A DNA stretch of 64,000 nucleotides from Deinococcus sp. KSM4-11 (GTDB lineage: Bacteria; Deinococcota; Deinococci; Deinococcales; Deinococcaceae): NCBI RefSeq assembly GCF_004801415.1, contig NZ_SSNX01000009.1, forward strand, positions 124,001 to 188,000, read 5' to 3'. The first letter of the stretch is position 1, and the number at the start of each line of letters is the position of its first letter. Made by a program: the position numbers and the translations under genes. The notes under the pieces were generated by a model that was not told the DNA's origin, did no database searches, and saw nothing but the letters and a program-made list of their open reading frames with translations. Below are positions 7,776 to 17,400 of the stretch, one piece after another.

Positions 7776-9119
7776 ATGACGAGCACGCCGAGCGTCATCT
7801 GGAACGAGGCGGCACTGGACGCCATCCGCCGGACGCGCCCCTGGGCGCCGGTGGCCGCGCGGGCGCTCTTCCTGCTGCATGCCGCCATGTTCGACGCCTG
7901 GGCCGCCTACGACCGCACGGCCACCGGCCTGCACTGGCACCTCCAGGCGCGCCGTCCAGAGCACGAACGCACCGAGGCTCACCAGCGCACGGCCATGGCC
8001 TACGCCGCCATCCGCGTGCTGAGCGACGTGTTCCCTACCGAGACCGCTCTGTTCGGTGCCGTGCTGAGTGGCCTGGGGCTCGATGCGGGCGACACCGGCA
8101 CGAATCCCGCCACGCCCTGCGGTGTCGGGAACCTCGCGGCGGCCGAACTGCTCGCCGCTCGGCACGACGACGGCAGCAACCAGGCGCACGGGTACGCCGA
8201 CACCAGCGGCTACGTGCCCGTAAACACCGCAGACGTCGTGACGGACGGCGGGCGCTGGCAACCGCTGCGCGTCAGCGACGGCCACGGCACCGCCGTCCAG
8301 CACTTCATCACGCCCCACTGGGGCGGCGTGACCCCCTTCGCGCTGGGCCGCCCGGATCAGTTCCAGCCCCCGCCACCCGCCAGATGGGGCACCCCGGACT
8401 TCCTGGAGCAGGTGCGCGAGGTGCTCTCGTACTCCGCCACCCTCACGCCTCTTCAGAAGGCCGTAGCAGAGTACTGGGCCGACGGCCCCGGCAACGAACG
8501 GCCCCCCGGCCACTGGACGCTGTTCGCGACCTTCATCTCGCAGCGCGACGGCCACGACACGGGCCAGGACGCCCGCATGTTCCTCGCCCTGACCGGCGCG
8601 GTCATGGACGCCAGCGTGTCGTGCTGGGACGCCAAGCGCCACTACGATGCCGTGCGGCCCGCCAGCGCCGTGCGCTTCCTGCTGCGCGGCAAGACCGTAC
8701 ACGCCTGGGGCGGCCCCGGCCACGACGACGCGGTTCTGCCCGCCAACACCTGGACACCCTACCAGCCGGTCACGGTCGTCACGCCGCCCTGCGCGGAGTA
8801 CACCAGCGGGCACAGCACCGTCAGCGCCGCCGCCGCCACCGTCCTGCGCCTGATCACGGGCAGTGACGTCTTCGGCGCGGGCGTCACCCTCCCGGCGGGC
8901 AGTTCCCGCGTGGAGCCGGGCGAGCCCACCATCCCGGTTCGGCTCACCTGGGCGACCTTCACCGACGCGGCCGACGAGGCCGGAATGTCGGGCCGCTACG
9001 GCGGCGTGCACTTCCGGGACGCGGACCTGGCCGGACGTGCTGCGGGCCGCCAGGTCGGTCACCTCGCCTTCCTGCGTGCCCAGCACCACTTCAATCCCAG
9101 GCTGAATCCGAAATCCTGA
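7776..9119 (+). CDS. vanadium-dependent haloperoxidase / PAP2-superfamily protein
   Basis: A 447-residue protein with the vanadate/phosphate site in order: K-x6-R-P in AKRHYDAVRPAS (about residue 286), SGHS in the TSGHSTVSAA segment (about 343-347), and R-x3-G-x-H in SGRYGGVHFRDAD (about 405). This is the layout of vanadium haloperoxidases and bacterial acid phosphatases; the length and the N-terminal helical region favour the haloperoxidase-like branch. No signal peptide is evident. A GGGAGGACA ribosome site lies 7 nt before the ATG. Whether it oxidises halides or acts as a phosphatase cannot be told from these residues. Confidence 0.83.
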   Translation: MTSTPSVIWNEAALDAIRRTRPWAPVAARALFLLHAAMFDAWAAYDRTATGLHWHLQARRPEHERTEAHQRTAMAYAAIRVLSDVFPTETALFGAVLSGLGLDAGDTGTNPATPCGVGNLAAAELLAARHDDGSNQAHGYADTSGYVPVNTADVVTDGGRWQPLRVSDGHGTAVQHFITPHWGGVTPFALGRPDQFQPPPPARWGTPDFLEQVREVLSYSATLTPLQKAVAEYWADGPGNERPPGHWTLFATFISQRDGHDTGQDARMFLALTGAVMDASVSCWDAKRHYDAVRPASAVRFLLRGKTVHAWGGPGHDDAVLPANTWTPYQPVTVVTPPCAEYTSGHSTVSAAAATVLRLITGSDVFGAGVTLPAGSSRVEPGEPTIPVRLTWATFTDAADEAGMSGRYGGVHFRDADLAGRAAGRQVGHLAFLRAQHHFNPRLNPKS

Positions 9120-9407
9120 TCCCGGACGGCGACGGGAGAATGGCAGGTCGATAGGTGTCCAACACGACCTGAAGGTCAAGCAGGCTGGGCTGGCTTCCAC
9201 CGAGATCAGATAGCCCCACGCGGCCAGCCCACCGAAGGCGTCGGGAAGCGCGTCCGGCGAGTTCCAGCGCAGGCCGAGTGTCCATCCCTGAGATGCCTGG
9301 GCCGGCGCCTCGGGCCGATGACTCCGCTGCCCGCCCGATCCGTCCGTGAGGGCCAGCAGGGCCGTGTGCGTCGGCGTATTGCTCCACCCTACGCACACTG
9401 GCGAGGC
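9120..9407. other. gene-free stretch, possibly a decayed coding fragment
   Basis: 288 bp between the haloperoxidase and reductase genes. On the minus strand a short stretch with coding-like codon use reads WTLGLRWNSPDALPDAFGGLAAWGY but has no start signal and no recognisable family. It may be a remnant; I see no clear terminator or promoter. Confidence 0.3.
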
Positions 9408-10265
9408 TCAGTCCTTTTTCGGCAGGGCGAAGCCCATCTGCTGGTACATCTGGTATTGGGGAGCGCCGCCGAGCATGTTCTGGCCGCCGTCCACGGGAAG
9501 GATCACGCCGGTCACGTAGCTGGCGGCGTCCGAGACGAGGAACAGTGCGGCGTTGGCGATGTCCTGCGGAATGCCGAAGCGGCCCAGGGGCACGGTGCCC
9601 ATGAAGCGCTGGCGGGTCTGTTCGTCGGGGGCGAGGCGGGCCATGCCCTCGGTGCCGTCGATGGGGCCGGGAATGATCGCGTTCACGCGGATGCCGCGCA
9701 GGCCCCACTCGACGGCCAGGGTGCGGGTGAGCATGTCCACGCCAGCCTTCGCGGCCACGACGTGCGCCTGCATGGGCACCGGTATGCCGTAGGCGCTGAT
9801 GCTCAGGACGTTACCGCCGGGGGTTTTCAGGTGGGGGCTGGCCGCCTTGATGGTGTGGTACGTGCCGATCAGGTCGATCTCCACGACCGTCTTGAAACCG
9901 TTGGGACTGATGCCGTCCACCGGAGCGGGGAAGTTCCCGGCCGCGCCCGCCAGGACGATGTCGAAGGTTCCGAGCGCCTCGACCGCCTGCGCCACGGCGG
10001 CCTGCATGGCGGGGAAGTCGCGCACGTCGGCACTCACGCCCAGCGCCCGGCCCCCGGCCTCCACGATGCCCTGGGCAGCGGCCTGGGCTTTCTCCAGGTT
10101 GCGGCCCAGGATGGTCACGGCGCAGCCGTGCGCGGCGAAGCTCTGCGCGATGCCCAGGTTGATGCCGCTGCCGCCCCCGGTGATCAGGGCGTGTTTCCCG
10201 GCGAGCAGGTCTGGGCGGAAGGTGCTGTCAGGCGTGCCGGGAAGAAGGGTGCCGGGCTGGGTCAT
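9408..10265 (-). CDS. 2,4-dienoyl-CoA reductase-like short-chain dehydrogenase
   Basis: A 285-residue classical SDR. The cofactor site is [12 protein letters not shown] (about residues 29-40), with LGRNLEK favouring NADPH. The usual NAG is GAAGNFPAP and the usual YxxxK is VVAAK, keeping Lys but not Tyr. This loss, with AGNF, AVEWG and [14 protein letters not shown], is the signature of peroxisomal-type 2,4-dienoyl-CoA reductase (DECR2), which uses other residues for catalysis. It reduces 2,4-dienoyl-CoA during oxidation of polyunsaturated acyl chains. An AAGGAG ribosome site precedes the ATG. It follows the dienoyl-CoA isomerase-like gene by 43 bp, and the two roles fit together. Confidence 0.83.
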   Translation of the reverse strand: MTQPGTLLPGTPDSTFRPDLLAGKHALITGGGSGINLGIAQSFAAHGCAVTILGRNLEKAQAAAQGIVEAGGRALGVSADVRDFPAMQAAVAQAVEALGTFDIVLAGAAGNFPAPVDGISPNGFKTVVEIDLIGTYHTIKAASPHLKTPGGNVLSISAYGIPVPMQAHVVAAKAGVDMLTRTLAVEWGLRGIRVNAIIPGPIDGTEGMARLAPDEQTRQRFMGTVPLGRFGIPQDIANAALFLVSDAASYVTGVILPVDGGQNMLGGAPQYQMYQQMGFALPKKD

Positions 10266-10308
10266 GGGGTCTCCTTGGGGGTGGTGCTGGACTGGGGCGA
10301 ACTGGGGT

Positions 10309-11049
10309 TCAGGGGCGGAGGGCGGCGCTCAGGCCCTCGGCGGTCATGTGCTGGGCGTTCCACTGCACGGCGTCTGCGAGGCTCTGGTGGTGTGGCAGGT
10401 CAGTGTTCAGGATGCGTTTGGTGCCCTCCAGCGCTTTCTGGGGAAGTCCGGCCAGGTGGCCGGCGAGGGCGTCGGCGCGGGCGAACAGGGCCTCCGGGGT
10501 GTCGAGCACCTCGGTCACGAGGCCCCAGCGTTCAGCTGTGGCCGCGTCGATCGGATCGGCGGTGAGGGCCAGGTGGGCGGCGCGCCCGTGGCCGATCAGG
10601 CGGGGCAGGCGTTGCAGGCCGCCCAGGTCGGCCGTGATGCCCAGCAGGACTTCCGGTAGCCGGAAGCGGGCGCCTTGGCTGCACACCCGCAGGTCGCACG
10701 CGGCGATCAGCTCCAGGCCAGCACCGATGCACCACCCGTGCACCGCCGCGATCACCGGGATGGGCAGCGCGGCGAGGCCCTCGATGGCGGCGTGCATCTC
10801 GTCCACCACGGCCTTGAACGCGGCCGGATTTCCCAGCGCCGGGCCGATGCTCGCCGCGCTGGCCTTCACGTCCAGCCCGGCGCTGAACAGCTCCTCGCCG
10901 CGCACGATCAGCACACGGGCGCCGTCCAGGGCGGCCAGGGCACGCGGCACCTCCTGCCAGAAGGCGGGCCCCATGCTGCCCATTTTCGACGTGATGGTCA
11001 GGGTGGCGACCTCACCCGCGTAGGTGAGCTTCACGCTCTGGAATGTCAT
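10309..11049 (-). CDS. enoyl-CoA hydratase/isomerase, delta3,5-delta2,4-dienoyl-CoA isomerase-like
   Basis: A 246-residue crotonase-fold protein. The oxyanion-hole segments are [10 protein letters not shown] (about residue 55) and [19 protein letters not shown] (about 104-122). The catalytic loop reads [23 protein letters not shown], close to ECH1 (E-x7-D, then GLQRLP), rather than the Glu pair of a hydratase. This predicts shift of 3,5-dienoyl-CoA to 2,4-dienoyl-CoA, the substrate of the reductase encoded next. Transcription is probably leaderless (TACAAT 6 nt before the ATG). The product could also be a more general isomerase; the Asp at the catalytic position is the main argument. Confidence 0.8.
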   Translation of the reverse strand: MTFQSVKLTYAGEVATLTITSKMGSMGPAFWQEVPRALAALDGARVLIVRGEELFSAGLDVKASAASIGPALGNPAAFKAVVDEMHAAIEGLAALPIPVIAAVHGWCIGAGLELIAACDLRVCSQGARFRLPEVLLGITADLGGLQRLPRLIGHGRAAHLALTADPIDAATAERWGLVTEVLDTPEALFARADALAGHLAGLPQKALEGTKRILNTDLPHHQSLADAVQWNAQHMTAEGLSAALRP

Positions 11050-11061
11050 GAGGGAATTGTA
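11050..11061 (-). promoter_or_regulatory. -10 hexamer TACAAT for the isomerase gene
   Basis: TACAAT on the minus strand (11061-11056) lies 6 nt before the ATG at 11049, with no ribosome site between. Confidence 0.55.
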
Positions 11062-11146
11062 CCCGGTTCAATCCATGCTCCGGCGCTAGGGCCTCCGGCC
11101 CCTGCCGATGCGAGGAATCCGGCGGCCAGCCCTACAGAAACATCAT

Positions 11147-11159
11147 TACAATGACCGGG
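11147..11159 (+). promoter_or_regulatory. -10 hexamer TACAAT for the histidine kinase gene
   Basis: TACAAT (11147-11152) lies 7 nt before the ATG at 11160. An earlier in-frame ATG at 11151 overlaps the hexamer itself and so is an unlikely start. Confidence 0.55.
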
Positions 11160-12809
11160 ATGTTCCCACCCTCGCCGTCCTCGCCCGAACCGTCGTCCTG
11201 GCCAGTTCCAGGGTCGACGTCCGGAACGCGGCAAGAACGTATGGGGACACCGCTCCACGTGCTGCTACTGCGTCCCCTGCTGCTGCCGTGTGTGCTCATG
11301 CTGGGCGTCGGGCTGGCGGTGTTGGTGGGCGTGAACCGCGCGGCGCAGGCGAGGGCGCTCGTCACGGACTCGCAGACCCGCCTGATCCTGATCAGTTCCC
11401 TGAGCGGCGACATCTCCGCCATGGAGAATGGCGAACGGGGGTACGTGATCACCGGTAAACCGGACTTCCTGGATCCGTATACCGAGGGCCGCCAGAGGTT
11501 CGCGGCCCACAGCTACGCCCTGCACGACCTGAGCCCCGCCCCTCAGCAGGGCCGGCTTGTCCGGGTGCAGTCCCTGGTGACCCGCTGGTTCCAGCAAGCG
11601 GCTGAGCCCGAGATCCGCGCGCGTCAAACCTCCCTGGGCGGGGCGATTGCCCTTGTGGGCACCGGGGGCGGCAAGGGCATCCTGGACGAGGCCCGCAAAG
11701 AGCTCGACGTCATGCAGATGGAGGAGAACACCAACCTGAGCGGCGCGACCGCCTCCAGTCTGGCCACCCTGAACCGGGTGCGGCTGGTCACGGTGGGCGG
11801 CCTGCTGCTGGGGGTGCTGCTGATTCTCGTGACCGCGTGGCAGGTGGCCCGCTCCGTGGCCGCCCTGCTGAACCACCTGACGGACAATACGCGGCAGATC
11901 GCCGCCGGGCAGTACCACCTGCGGCTGCCGGACAGCGAGGTGCGGGAACTGGCCGGACTGGGCCGCCAGGTGGATCTCATGGCGGCGGCAGTGCAGCAGC
12001 GCGAGCAGGCGCTGCGCGTCTCGAACGAGAAACTGGAGCGCAGCAACCGTGAACTCGAACAGTTCGCCTACGTGGCCAGCCACGACTTGCAAGAGCCGCT
12101 GCGCACCATCACGAGTTACACGGAACTGCTGGCCCGGCGTTACGCGGGCCGCCTCGACGAGCGGGCTGACCAGTACATCGCGTTCACGACCGCCGCGACA
12201 ACACGCCTGAAGACCCTCATCCAGGATCTGCTGGCGTACTCCCGCGTGCGGCAGGGCGGGCGGCCCATGACGGAAGTTGACACGCACGGCCTCGTCGCGG
12301 GCGTCGTGGATGACCTGGCGGCGCAGCTGGATACCTCGGGCGGGCGTGTGGTGCTCGGCGAGCTGCCCACCGTACAGGGCAACGCCGAACTGCTGCGGCA
12401 CGTGTTCCTGAACCTGATCGGGAATGCCCTGAAATTCCGCGCCAGCGACCGCCCACCTACCGTTCAGGTCAGCGCGGCACGTGATCAGGACGCGTGGGTG
12501 TTCGCCGTGCAGGACAACGGCATCGGCATCGAGGCGCAGTACCACGAGCGGATCTTCGGTGTCTTCCAGCGCCTGCACGGCATGGACGAGTACGACGGCA
12601 GCGGCATCGGCCTGGCCGTCACCCGCAGCGCCGTGGAACAGCTCGGGGGCCGCCTGTGGCTCGACAGCCAGCCCGGGCAGGGCAGCACGTTCCGGTTCAG
12701 CCTGCCGGATCCGCCCGCCAATGCAGTGTCTCCGGCCTCCGATTTCCCCGCCTTTTCTGTTTCCGGCGCGCCCAGTGGGGTCGCGGCCGCGGCCAAGGAG
12801 CCTGCATGA
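11160..12809 (+). CDS. CHASE3-HAMP sensor histidine kinase
   Basis: A 549-residue membrane kinase. A first membrane helix (about 33-55) is followed by a CHASE3 sensor (DSQTRLILISSLSGDISAMENGERGYVITG), a second helix (about 200-222) and a HAMP segment. The dimerisation domain holds the phospho-acceptor His in QFAYVASHDLQEPLRT. The ATPase domain has an N box NLIGNALKF, G1 DNGIGIE and G2 GSGIGLAV. The lineage, with SHDLQEPLR and YDGSGIGLA, resembles phytochrome-type kinases that signal to Rcp1-like single-domain regulators, and such a regulator is encoded next with an ATGA overlap. The stimulus is unknown. The start at 11160 was chosen from the promoter position. Confidence 0.9.
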   Translation: MFPPSPSSPEPSSWPVPGSTSGTRQERMGTPLHVLLLRPLLLPCVLMLGVGLAVLVGVNRAAQARALVTDSQTRLILISSLSGDISAMENGERGYVITGKPDFLDPYTEGRQRFAAHSYALHDLSPAPQQGRLVRVQSLVTRWFQQAAEPEIRARQTSLGGAIALVGTGGGKGILDEARKELDVMQMEENTNLSGATASSLATLNRVRLVTVGGLLLGVLLILVTAWQVARSVAALLNHLTDNTRQIAAGQYHLRLPDSEVRELAGLGRQVDLMAAAVQQREQALRVSNEKLERSNRELEQFAYVASHDLQEPLRTITSYTELLARRYAGRLDERADQYIAFTTAATTRLKTLIQDLLAYSRVRQGGRPMTEVDTHGLVAGVVDDLAAQLDTSGGRVVLGELPTVQGNAELLRHVFLNLIGNALKFRASDRPPTVQVSAARDQDAWVFAVQDNGIGIEAQYHERIFGVFQRLHGMDEYDGSGIGLAVTRSAVEQLGGRLWLDSQPGQGSTFRFSLPDPPANAVSPASDFPAFSVSGAPSGVAAAAKEPA

Positions 12810-13240
12810 GTGGTATCGATATCCTGCTTGTCGAGGACAACCCCGCGGACGTCATGCTGACCCGTGAGGCCTTCGAGGAAGCGGACTTTCCCCACCAGCT
12901 GCACCATGCGCGCGACGGCGTGGACGCCCTGGCGTTCCTGCGGCGTGAGGGGAAATACGCGCAGGCGGTGCGGCCCGACGTGATCCTGATGGATCTGAAC
13001 ATGCCGCGCATGAGCGGCCTGGAGGTGCTGGATGTCCTGAAGGTCGACGCGGCGCTGCGGAGCATTCCGGTGATCGTCCTGACCACCTCGCGTTCCGAGA
13101 CGGACATCTGGCGCAGTTACGACCTGCATGCCAACGCCTATATCCCCAAACCGGTCAGCATCGCCGAGTTCGTGGACGTGGTGCGCACCCTGGGAAACTT
13201 CTGGTTCCAGAAGGCCGCGCTGCCCCCCAGACGCCCCTGA
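12806..13240 (+). CDS. Rcp1-like single-domain response regulator
   Basis: A 144-residue CheY-like receiver with no output domain. Acidic pocket residues are in LLVEDNPAD, the phospho-acceptor Asp in [17 protein letters not shown], the switch Thr in VLTTSRSE and the conserved Lys in YIPKPVS. The long insert before the acceptor Asp ([15 protein letters not shown]) is typical of the Rcp1 group that pairs with phytochrome-type kinases. The ATG overlaps the kinase stop codon, so the two are produced together. Output is presumably by protein contact or phosphotransfer. Confidence 0.92.
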   Translation: MSGIDILLVEDNPADVMLTREAFEEADFPHQLHHARDGVDALAFLRREGKYAQAVRPDVILMDLNMPRMSGLEVLDVLKVDAALRSIPVIVLTTSRSETDIWRSYDLHANAYIPKPVSIAEFVDVVRTLGNFWFQKAALPPRRP

Positions 13241-13295
13241 CGGGCAACCCCGCCGGAATCGGGAATTGCTCACCGGCTGCGCTGGGCACGCATGC

Positions 13296-13307
13296 TACGC
13301 TGCCCCC
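13296..13307 (+). promoter_or_regulatory. -10 hexamer TACGCT for lptB
   Basis: TACGCT (13296-13301) lies 6 nt before the GTG at 13308; this position decides the start. Confidence 0.5.
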
Positions 13308-14090
13308 GTGAGCCTGAGCACCCTGCCGGAACCCACCCTGTCCGCCCCCGCCGTGCGGGCGAACCGGCCGGTGCTGAGCGCGCAGGGGCTGGGCAAGCAG
13401 TACGGGCGACGTACCGTCGTGCGGAACGTGAACTTCACCGTGCAGCCCGGCGAGATCGTCGCGCTGTTCGGGCCGAATGGCGCCGGCAAGACCACGACGT
13501 TCTACATGGTGGTGGGGTTCGTCCGGCCCGGCGCGGGGCGTATCACGCTCGGCGACCGGGATCTGACCCACCTGCCCATGCACGAACGCGCCCGGCTGGG
13601 CCTGGGCTACCTCCCGCAGGAGGCCAGCGCGTTTCGCAAGCTCACGGCGCGCGACAACCTGCTGGCCATCCTGGAGTACCAGAAGCTGTCGCGCGGCGAG
13701 CAGGAGGCCCGGGCTGACGCCCTGCTGGCCGAGTTCGGCCTGAGCCACCTGGCGGGCAGCTATGCCTACCAGCTGTCCGGCGGGGAGCGCCGCCGCCTGG
13801 AACTCGCCCGCGCCCTCACCACCGATCCCGACTACCTGCTGCTGGACGAGCCCTTCACGGGCGTGGATCCCAAGAGCATCCGCGACATCCAGCGCCTGAT
13901 CCGGGATCTGCGGGATCGCCGGGGCATCGGGGTGTTCATCACGGATCACAACGTCCGCGAGACCATCGCCCTGACCGACCGGGTGTACCTGATGTTCGAC
14001 GGGGACGTGAAGTTCGAGGGCACCCCCGAGAGCTTCGCGCAGGACGAGGACGTCCGCCGCCATTACCTCGGCGACGACTTCGAGCTGTAA
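13308..14090 (+). CDS. lptB: LptB-like ABC transporter ATP-binding protein
   Basis: A 260-residue ABC ATPase. Walker A is [14 protein letters not shown] (about residues 54-67), with the TFYM-V-G run typical of LptB. The Q-loop is [12 protein letters not shown], the signature [15 protein letters not shown], Walker [14 protein letters not shown] and the H-loop ITDHNVRET. LptB powers lipopolysaccharide transport in Gram-negatives; Deinococcus has an outer envelope layer without classic LPS, so the cargo is unclear. The GTG start is set by the -10 hexamer upstream. The DUF3084 gene follows after 15 bp and is probably cotranscribed. Confidence 0.88.
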   Translation: MSLSTLPEPTLSAPAVRANRPVLSAQGLGKQYGRRTVVRNVNFTVQPGEIVALFGPNGAGKTTTFYMVVGFVRPGAGRITLGDRDLTHLPMHERARLGLGYLPQEASAFRKLTARDNLLAILEYQKLSRGEQEARADALLAEFGLSHLAGSYAYQLSGGERRRLELARALTTDPDYLLLDEPFTGVDPKSIRDIQRLIRDLRDRRGIGVFITDHNVRETIALTDRVYLMFDGDVKFEGTPESFAQDEDVRRHYLGDDFEL

Positions 14091-14105
14091 GGGGGGACTG
14101 AAGCC

Positions 14106-15926
14106 GTGCTGTGGGTATTCCTGGCCTTCGTGGTGCTGCTGTCCGGCGTGGTCGCCTACGCCGCCGACACCATTGCCCGCAAGGCCGGGCGCAAGCACAT
14201 CCGCCTGTTCGGCCTGCGGCCCAAGACCACGGCGCTGGTCGTCGCGGTGCTCTCCGGCATGGCGATCTCGGCCGCCAGCCTCACGGCCTTCCTGCTGCTG
14301 AACAAGAACGCCGTGGACATCATTGCCGCCGCCGACCAGCTGCGCCCGCAACTGGAATCGCTGCGCCAGGAATACAAGACCGCGCAGAGCGACCTGCAGG
14401 CCGCGAACACGGAACGCGACGCCGCCCAGACGGAAGCGCGGCGCCTGGGGCAGTTGCAGGACGCCGCCCAGCGTGACCTGCGCGCCACCCGCACCGACCT
14501 GGACGTCGCCCGGCAGGCCGAGCAGCGCCTGAAGACCGAGACGGCCGCGCTCCAGGGCCGCGTGAAGACCCTGGGCACCACCATCACGTCGCTGGAGAGC
14601 CTGGCGAAAGACAACCGCGCCAAACTCCAGACCTCCGAGGCCGCCCTGAAAGCCAGCAAGGAACGCGCCCAGGCCCTGGACGCCCAGGTGCTGGACTTCC
14701 GCGCCCGCACCGCGCTGGCCCAGCAGGAAGCGCAGAACGCGCAGGATCGCGCCACGCAGGTGCAGGCCAGCGCGGATCAGGCACAGCAGCGCGCCGCGAA
14801 GGCCGAGGCCGATGCCAAGGCGGCCCAGGCGCGCGCCGTGCAGGCCCAGACCCGCTCCACGCTGGCGCAGGCGACCGCCCAGCAGGCCGTCGTGACCGCG
14901 CAGGCAGCGGCCCGCCAGTCGATTGCGCAGGCGCAGGCCACCGCGCAGCAGGCCGTGGCCCAGGCCCAGGCCAGCGCGAAGGCGGCCCTGATACAGGCGC
15001 AGGGGCAGGTCGCGACCGCCCAGGCGCAGGCCGCCGCCCTGGGCAGCCAGGTGGGGCAGCTCCAGGCCTCCCGGCAGGCCGCCCAGCGCGATCTCCAGAC
15101 CGCCCGCACCGCCCTCGTGGCCGCCCAGGCCGCCCGCACCCAGGCCGACAAGCAGCGGCAGGCCGCGCAGGTCGCCCGTGACCAGATCACCACGCAGCGG
15201 GATCAGGCCCAGGGCGACCTGCTCGCCCTCCAGCAGCAGCAGATCCAGCTCAAGAACAGCAACGACGGCCTCGCGCGCGACCTGGCGACCGCCCGCGCCA
15301 CGCTCGGCAAGTTGCAGGACGAGTACTCCAGCAGCCGCGCGGAACTGAACGCCAGCCGCAACACGGACCTGGCGTATCCGAAGAACGAACTGGTGTACGC
15401 CGCCGTGGTGCCCAGCGTCCGCAACTTGGACGGTTTCCTGAAGGACGCCGACAAGGTCGCGCAGAACCGTGGGGCCAAGGGCACGCCCGCCGTGCGGCTG
15501 GCTTCCAGCGCGCGCGCGGCCCTGGAAACCAAGTTGCGCGGCCTGAACGCCAGCACCTTCGTGCAGTGCCGCGCCGCGCAGAACACCGCGCTGGGCTTCC
15601 CGGTGGATCTCAGCTGTGACGCGAAGGCCAACAGCGTCCTGTTTCACGGGGGCGACATCATCCGCCGGGTCAGCGTGAACCTGAAGGCCGATCCACGCGT
15701 CATCCAGGATCAGATCAACGAACTGGTCAAGGACACGGTCGTGGACATCACCACGCGGGGCGTGCCCGGCGAGTACATCATGAACCAGGGTCTGGACGTC
15801 ACGGAGTTCATCCAGCTGCTCACGCGCCTGAATGCCCGCAACGACACGACCGCCGTGGTCGGTATGGCCGCCCGCGACGACGTGAAACCCAGCACCCGCG
15901 TCGACCTGTATCCCATCTTGCCCTGA
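14106..15926 (+). CDS. DUF3084 coiled-coil membrane protein
   Basis: A 606-residue protein starting at GTG with a GGGGGGA ribosome site. Two membrane helices lie in the first 70 residues ([20 protein letters not shown] and [17 protein letters not shown]), with the [16 protein letters not shown] linker typical of DUF3084. Residues about 85-420 are a long Ala/Gln-rich coiled coil with no prolines, and the C-terminal 180 residues form a globular domain. DUF3084 proteins are known mostly from cyanobacteria and Deinococcus-Thermus and have no assigned role. Being just after lptB suggests a role in envelope transport or as a periplasm-spanning tether; this is inference. Confidence 0.85.
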   Translation: MLWVFLAFVVLLSGVVAYAADTIARKAGRKHIRLFGLRPKTTALVVAVLSGMAISAASLTAFLLLNKNAVDIIAAADQLRPQLESLRQEYKTAQSDLQAANTERDAAQTEARRLGQLQDAAQRDLRATRTDLDVARQAEQRLKTETAALQGRVKTLGTTITSLESLAKDNRAKLQTSEAALKASKERAQALDAQVLDFRARTALAQQEAQNAQDRATQVQASADQAQQRAAKAEADAKAAQARAVQAQTRSTLAQATAQQAVVTAQAAARQSIAQAQATAQQAVAQAQASAKAALIQAQGQVATAQAQAAALGSQVGQLQASRQAAQRDLQTARTALVAAQAARTQADKQRQAAQVARDQITTQRDQAQGDLLALQQQQIQLKNSNDGLARDLATARATLGKLQDEYSSSRAELNASRNTDLAYPKNELVYAAVVPSVRNLDGFLKDADKVAQNRGAKGTPAVRLASSARAALETKLRGLNASTFVQCRAAQNTALGFPVDLSCDAKANSVLFHGGDIIRRVSVNLKADPRVIQDQINELVKDTVVDITTRGVPGEYIMNQGLDVTEFIQLLTRLNARNDTTAVVGMAARDDVKPSTRVDLYPILP

Positions 15927-15984
15927 GGGTGAAGCCTGTCCCGGGTGCCGCGCCCGGTTCCAGAAGCGGATCAGGCCCGCCCGC

Positions 15985-15997
15985 TACACTCCGGGGC
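15985..15997 (+). promoter_or_regulatory. -10 hexamer TACACT for the binding-protein gene
   Basis: TACACT (15985-15990) lies 7 nt before the ATG at 15998, supporting this start over an in-frame GTG at 15929. Confidence 0.55.
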
Positions 15998-17194
15998 ATG
16001 CGCCTGCGTTCCCTCGTTTCCCTGACCCTGCTCCTCGTCCCCGCCGCGCAGGCTGCCCCGGTGCGCGTGGAGTTCTGGCACGCCATGGGCGGCGTGAAGG
16101 ACACCGTCGCCCGCTACGCCCGTGACTTCAACGCCTCGCAGACGACCTACGAGGTCGTGCCCGTCGCGTACGGCAATTACCGTGACCTGCTCCCGAAGGT
16201 GCAGGACGCACTGAAAACCGGCTCGGCACCCGCGCTGGCCCAGCTGGAATTCACTCAGTTTCCCGCCCTGGCCGCGCAGGGGGAGCTGACGGATCTGAGC
16301 CGCGCCGTGGCGGCCCTGCCCGACAACCTGAGCGGCGACGTCTATCCGGCCGTGTGGAAGGCCGGACAGCTGGGAGGCAAAACCTACGGCCTGCCGTGGA
16401 ACGTCTCGGTGCCGGTGCTGCTGTACAACGCGGGGGCCCTGAAAAAGGCCGGGGTGAGCTTCCAGGACACCTGGACAGGACTGGAGGCGGCCAGCCGCAC
16501 CCTGGCCAGCGGGGGCCGCCGTCCGCTGATCGCGGCGGCCGACGCCTGGACTTTCGAGGCGAACGTCCTGTCGCGCGGCGGCGCGCTGGTCGACGGAAGT
16601 AAACCCACCCTGAACAGCCCGGACGCCGTGGAGGCCCTGACGCAGCTGGCCCGCATGAGCGCCGCTGGGCTGGCGCAACCCCGCACGCTGGGCGAGGCGA
16701 CCCGTGGGGCCTTCGATTTCGCGCGCGGGCAGAACCTGTTCGTGCCGGCCAGCGTCGCCAACTGGATCGACGCCCGCAAACTGCCCTTCTTCAACCTAGG
16801 TATCGCGCCCTTTCCCTGCGAGAAGACCGGCTGCACGGTGCCGCTGGGGGGCGCGGTGCTGACCATTCCGCGCGGCACGCCCGCCGCCGAGCAGGCCGGC
16901 GCCGTGGCCTTCTGGCAGTACCTGATGGATCCCGCCCGGCTGGCCGACTGGGTGCAGACCACCGCCTACGCCCCCCCACGCCGCGCGGTGACCCCCCTGC
17001 TGGACGGCTGGTACGCCAAAAACCCGCAACTGCGCGGCGCACACGCCCAGATGACCCGCGCCGTGCCCCGGCCCACCCTGCCTGCCTACGGCAGCTGGAC
17101 CGGGCTGATCGAACAGGCCATCACGCGGGCCACCACCGGCCAGGCCAGCGCGCGGGCCGCGCTCGACGACGCGCAGCGTGACGCCTTGAAGTGA
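15998..17194 (+). CDS. ABC transporter extracellular solute-binding protein, UgpB/MalE-like
   Basis: A 398-residue exported protein. The signal peptide (MRLRSLVSLTLLLVPAAQA) is cleaved after AQA. The mature part begins VRVEFWHAMGG, followed by the RYARDFNASQTTYEVV segment and the YGLPWNVSVPVLLYN hinge region, all typical of family 1 binding proteins (glycerol-3-phosphate, sugars). A Cys pair (PCEKTGC) is present. There is no permease or ATPase gene nearby, so its transporter partners are elsewhere. Substrate is not deducible, though the resemblance to UgpB is the closest. Confidence 0.87.
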   Translation: MRLRSLVSLTLLLVPAAQAAPVRVEFWHAMGGVKDTVARYARDFNASQTTYEVVPVAYGNYRDLLPKVQDALKTGSAPALAQLEFTQFPALAAQGELTDLSRAVAALPDNLSGDVYPAVWKAGQLGGKTYGLPWNVSVPVLLYNAGALKKAGVSFQDTWTGLEAASRTLASGGRRPLIAAADAWTFEANVLSRGGALVDGSKPTLNSPDAVEALTQLARMSAAGLAQPRTLGEATRGAFDFARGQNLFVPASVANWIDARKLPFFNLGIAPFPCEKTGCTVPLGGAVLTIPRGTPAAEQAGAVAFWQYLMDPARLADWVQTTAYAPPRRAVTPLLDGWYAKNPQLRGAHAQMTRAVPRPTLPAYGSWTGLIEQAITRATTGQASARAALDDAQRDALK

Positions 17195-17324
17195 TTGTGA
17201 ACGCGGGGGAGACCCGATCACGCCCTGATCACGGCCTCCCGCGTACGCTGGGGGAGCACGGGCAGGGAACCTCTGTAGAGCACTTCCAGCGCGTGCGGCT
17301 CCCGGGGGGGAGCGGATGCAGAAC

Positions 17325-17360
17325 ACCAGCGGAAGCGGTCGGGGGGCCGCTTCCGCTGGT
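17325..17360 (+). terminator. strong hairpin, probable terminator
   Basis: Perfect 14-bp inverted repeat, ACCAGCGGAAGCGG (17325-17338) and its complement (17347-17360), with an 8-nt G-rich loop. No T-run follows. It lies between the binding-protein gene and the next plus-strand gene. Confidence 0.6.
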
Positions 17361-17386
17361 TACGCTGGCGGCCCACCCGCGCCCGG

Positions 17387-17400
17387 TACAATGACCGCCG
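17387..17400 (+). promoter_or_regulatory. -10 hexamer TACAAT for the small membrane protein gene
   Basis: TACAAT (17387-17392) lies 8 nt before the ATG at 17401. Confidence 0.5.

Noticed and set aside
7725..9398. A 557-codon minus-strand frame over the haloperoxidase gene
   Set aside because: Shadow of the plus-strand gene, which has the complete vanadate-binding motifs; only the end outside that gene might be a remnant.
11151..11159. ATG at 11151 as the histidine kinase start
   Set aside because: It lies inside the TACAAT -10 hexamer. The ATG at 11160 has the correct leaderless spacing.
14400..15300. Tandem repeat array in the DUF3084 gene
   Set aside because: The gene has many CAG/GCC-rich words but no fixed unit; it encodes a coiled coil, not a DNA repeat.
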